A DNA stretch of 64,000 nt from an uncultured Clostridia bacterium (GTDB taxonomy: Bacteria > Bacillota > Clostridia > Saccharofermentanales > Saccharofermentanaceae), in assembly GCA_946407705.1 (NCBI GenBank), contig CAMJPC010000002.1, positions 124,001 to 188,000 of the forward strand. Direction: 5' to 3'. Shown piece after piece: positions 61,699 through 64,000 of this stretch. The position numbers were made by a program, and so were the translations under genes. Within the stretch, counting starts at the first letter, position 1. Each line of letters starts with the position of its first letter. A model generated the notes under the pieces. It was not told where the DNA came from and did no database searches. It was given only the letters and a program-made list of their open reading frames with translations.

Positions 61699-63909
61699 TC
61701 AAGAACCAGTGTTTATCCACATAGCGGGACGAACTGCGTTATCGGTGCGGATGACACCGTAACCGCGGTCGTGGATCAAGCCATCACGGTGGACACCTGT
61801 AACGTATCTGGAACCGTAGCCGGGTGAACGTAGCCACCACCGACAATTGCCATTATTATATTTATATGCACCTTTTGCATAACAGTAAGTGGTCCCCTTG
61901 CAATCCCGATCGCTATCCGAACTGAAATATTTGTTTGCCTCCGTGATACTCAGCAGAAATACCTGATCATTAGTGGCATTGCCCGGGTTTGTACTGTAAC
62001 TGGGGTTTTTGTCAGCAGTGACTGTTACCAAGGGAATCTTGCCGCGCTCCTCTTCAGAAAACGCAGTATTAATGAATGTCCCATTTAGCCATTTACGCAG
62101 TGAACAGGTTTCCCATGTGACATTTTGGGTTTTTGTATTGTAAGGCTGACAGTCCAAAGCATATTTGCTAATTAAAAAAATACGGTCATTCTGACGATCT
62201 AGCACGATCCACTCGATATCCTCTTTCCCGTTTGAAGTATCGTTGTCTTGCTCATAGGAGCCGAAGATTACATGTGAACCTATTTCGGCTTTTGAAAGCA
62301 ATTCTTTTTGGCTTTGCGATTTGCTGCTTTCTTGAGGTCCATTGGTGTTATTGGGATTCTGGCCTATATCTATCCACAAAGCGGGCCGAACTGCGTAATC
62401 GTCGCTGCTGTCAAAGTAACCATCGTAGCGGACATAACCGACATAGTGGACGAAGGCAGCGTAGTGAGAAAATTGACCGGGCGACCGCAGCCACCACCAG
62501 CAATTGCCATTGTCGGCCATATATGCACCTTTAGCATAACAGTAAGTAGTTCCTTGGCACGTCCTGGCACTATCCGAACTGAAATAATTGTTTGCCTCCG
62601 TGATACTCAGCAGAAATACCTGATCCGTAGTGGCATTGCCCAGGTTTGTACTGTAACTGGTGTTTTTGTCAGCGCTGACTGTTACCACAGAGATCTTGCC
62701 GCGCTCCTCTGAAGAAAATGCAGTGTTCAAAAATGTTTCGTTTAGCCACTTGCGAAGTGAGCAGGTTTCCCATGTGACTGTATCGAATGAATTATTGTAC
62801 TTTTGGCAATCCAGAGCGTATTTGCTGATCACGAGAATATGGTCTCCCTCACGGGCAAGCACGATCCACTCGATATCCTCTTTCCCATTTGAAGTATCAT
62901 TGTCTTGCTCATAGGAGCCAAATAATACATGTGAACCTATTTCGGCTTCTGAGAGCGATACTACTTTGGATTGTGTGTTACTGTTTTCTTGAGTTGGGCT
63001 TGGTTTAATCACAATCGTCCAAACGATTACAAACGCTATACATGCGATAATGATCAGTGAAATGATCACAACAGGTGCAAGATTTACCTCTTTTTTCTCT
63101 TTAGCGTTGCATTTACGTTCGATACTGTCAGTTTCACTCTTTGCCTTATTTTCCTCTATCTTCAAAAAGAGCTTTTCTGTTTTCTTAACAGGTTCAATCT
63201 CTTCAGGTTGCAGCTCTGCAAGTGCCTGTTCCTGAGGTATCGACCTGATGGGGTCTTCTTCGGATAATACTTCAACAGGATCGGGCTCTGGTAGAGGATT
63301 GGCAAAAATATCAGTTTTTTCAGGAAAGATTCCTTCATCAGCTAACGCCGCAAGCACTTCATCCTCAGGTTCCGACATTACCGGCTCTTCAGATACTACA
63401 ATTTCAGGTTTAGATTCAGGCTTTGGGACATCTACAGGAGCCGGCTTTTCAGGCTCGACCGACTTAACAATAGATTCAGAAGCCGGGGTGCTGTCATGAA
63501 CGTCTTGGTTTTTCCATCCAAGCATCTCATCAAAATAGCCAATTATCTTATCCGCTCTATTTTCGGATAAACCTGCATCCTCAGTTATTAAATCTTTAAC
63601 ACGCTTGTAGAAAACATCATTTGGCTTGCCGCCTTTACGGATCTGTGCCTCATAAACTTTTCCCAAACCGGCACGATAAGCCATTTCGATGCTGTTCGAG
63701 ATCATTTCGGAATCAGGAACAAAGTCGCTGAGCGCTGACGTTATGTATCTGTGATCCTCGAATACTTTTTCATGTCCAAAATCATTATATATCTTACGGA
63801 GAGCACTTCCGGTATCAGTGATTTCAGGTTCCTTTACCAAAGGGCAAGCGCAATAACTGCAGAATTTGGCATCATCCAGATTCTCACGCCCACACTCAAT
63901 ACATTTCAT
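61699..63909 (-). CDS. Zinc-ribbon membrane protein with two DUF6273 domains
   Basis: A 736-aa protein: zinc ribbon CIECGRENLDDAKFCSYC (3-20), a helical region (about 35-130), an acidic Pro/Glu-rich linker (about 150-245), one membrane segment (276-300), then two tandem DUF6273 domains (320-516 and 540-736) ending in AVRPA-x-W. The domains are nearly identical except around the segment after WWLRSPG (about 479-506 and 699-726), where most residues differ. DUF6273 resembles the C-type-lectin-like display domains of diversified surface proteins. AGGAGAGC precedes the ATG. Topology suggests a cytosolic N terminus and exterior display domains. Confidence 0.85.
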   Translation of the reverse strand: MKCIECGRENLDDAKFCSYCACPLVKEPEITDTGSALRKIYNDFGHEKVFEDHRYITSALSDFVPDSEMISNSIEMAYRAGLGKVYEAQIRKGGKPNDVFYKRVKDLITEDAGLSENRADKIIGYFDEMLGWKNQDVHDSTPASESIVKSVEPEKPAPVDVPKPESKPEIVVSEEPVMSEPEDEVLAALADEGIFPEKTDIFANPLPEPDPVEVLSEEDPIRSIPQEQALAELQPEEIEPVKKTEKLFLKIEENKAKSETDSIERKCNAKEKKEVNLAPVVIISLIIIACIAFVIVWTIVIKPSPTQENSNTQSKVVSLSEAEIGSHVLFGSYEQDNDTSNGKEDIEWIVLAREGDHILVISKYALDCQKYNNSFDTVTWETCSLRKWLNETFLNTAFSSEERGKISVVTVSADKNTSYSTNLGNATTDQVFLLSITEANNYFSSDSARTCQGTTYCYAKGAYMADNGNCWWWLRSPGQFSHYAAFVHYVGYVRYDGYFDSSDDYAVRPALWIDIGQNPNNTNGPQESSKSQSQKELLSKAEIGSHVIFGSYEQDNDTSNGKEDIEWIVLDRQNDRIFLISKYALDCQPYNTKTQNVTWETCSLRKWLNGTFINTAFSEEERGKIPLVTVTADKNPSYSTNPGNATNDQVFLLSITEANKYFSSDSDRDCKGTTYCYAKGAYKYNNGNCRWWLRSPGYGSRYVTGVHRDGLIHDRGYGVIRTDNAVRPAMWINTGS

Positions 63910-64000
63910 TAACTGCTCTCCTAAAACTAACTGATGTCATTTCATTTTATATAATTCTTTACGTTAAAAGTCACTCCCGTACGCAAATCATAACCACCTA

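Overview
The window looks like a chromosomal segment of an anaerobic, plant-polysaccharide-degrading Firmicute (Clostridia; a rumen or gut Saccharofermentans-like lineage is my guess, not proven). The pointers are two T-box leaders, strong AGGAGG ribosome sites, a Gram-positive style L,D-transpeptidase and lipoproteins, two GH10 xylanases, ferredoxin-type and flavodoxin redox proteins, an OhrR-type peroxide operon, and no respiratory genes. No rRNA, tRNA, insertion sequence, prophage or CRISPR array was seen. The segment is densely coded and mostly in minus-strand operons.

Layout. 1-2900: a T-box leader whose specifier is most simply read as ATC (Ile) controls a large XRE-cupin-acyl-CoA-ligase fusion. 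2900-7200 (minus): DUF4130 protein, tyrS, trxB, a thioesterase and a membrane protein. 7200-9900 (plus): TRIC-type channel, DUF4250 protein, gpmI. 9900-10240: an intergenic region with three copies of a 39-nt repeat. 10240-14864 (minus): YjbR-like, ThrH-like, MBOAT, ACP and FkbH-like genes. 14982-19346: a cation/proton antiporter, a pair of 52-nt dyad repeats, a 65-aa membrane protein, a GT2-GtrA fusion and an SLC13/ArsB-type transporter. 19347-29825: a cytosolic sugar-sensor/GGDEF protein with a cytosolic GH10 enzyme, a lipoprotein/DUF2079 operon, a metallophosphoesterase, a DHH phosphoesterase and a lipoprotein GH10-CBM9 xylanase. 29927-41959: two MATE exporters, an L,D-transpeptidase, two further diguanylate cyclases, a TrpB2 gene under a Trp T-box, and small enzymes.

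41030-43916 is an OhrR-headed peroxide operon (two glutathione peroxidases, flavodoxin, aldo/keto reductase). 44040-49115 holds a frameshifted ferredoxin-type aldo/keto reductase and an iscS-iscU-rrf2-ttcA operon. Divergent from it (49241-51845) is a sulfur-assimilation operon: a 42-codon Cys/Met-rich leader ORF, a terminator/antiterminator pair, then metY and cysK. The two divergent promoters share a 20-bp dyad element, which suggests that the Rrf2 protein couples Fe-S assembly to sulfur assimilation.

51930-60211 is an ion-transport block (mgtA, ktrA/ktrB-like, corA) followed by an acyltransferase and an XRE-AbrB regulator. The window ends with a secreted lipoprotein and a membrane-anchored zinc-ribbon protein carrying two DUF6273 domains. 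These are near-identical except in one segment, where the differences fall largely on codon positions 1 and 2.

The strongest candidates for undescribed biology are the Cys/Met leader-peptide attenuator with its shared dyad operator, the Ile-type T-box on an acyl-CoA ligase, and the hypervariable DUF6273 segments.
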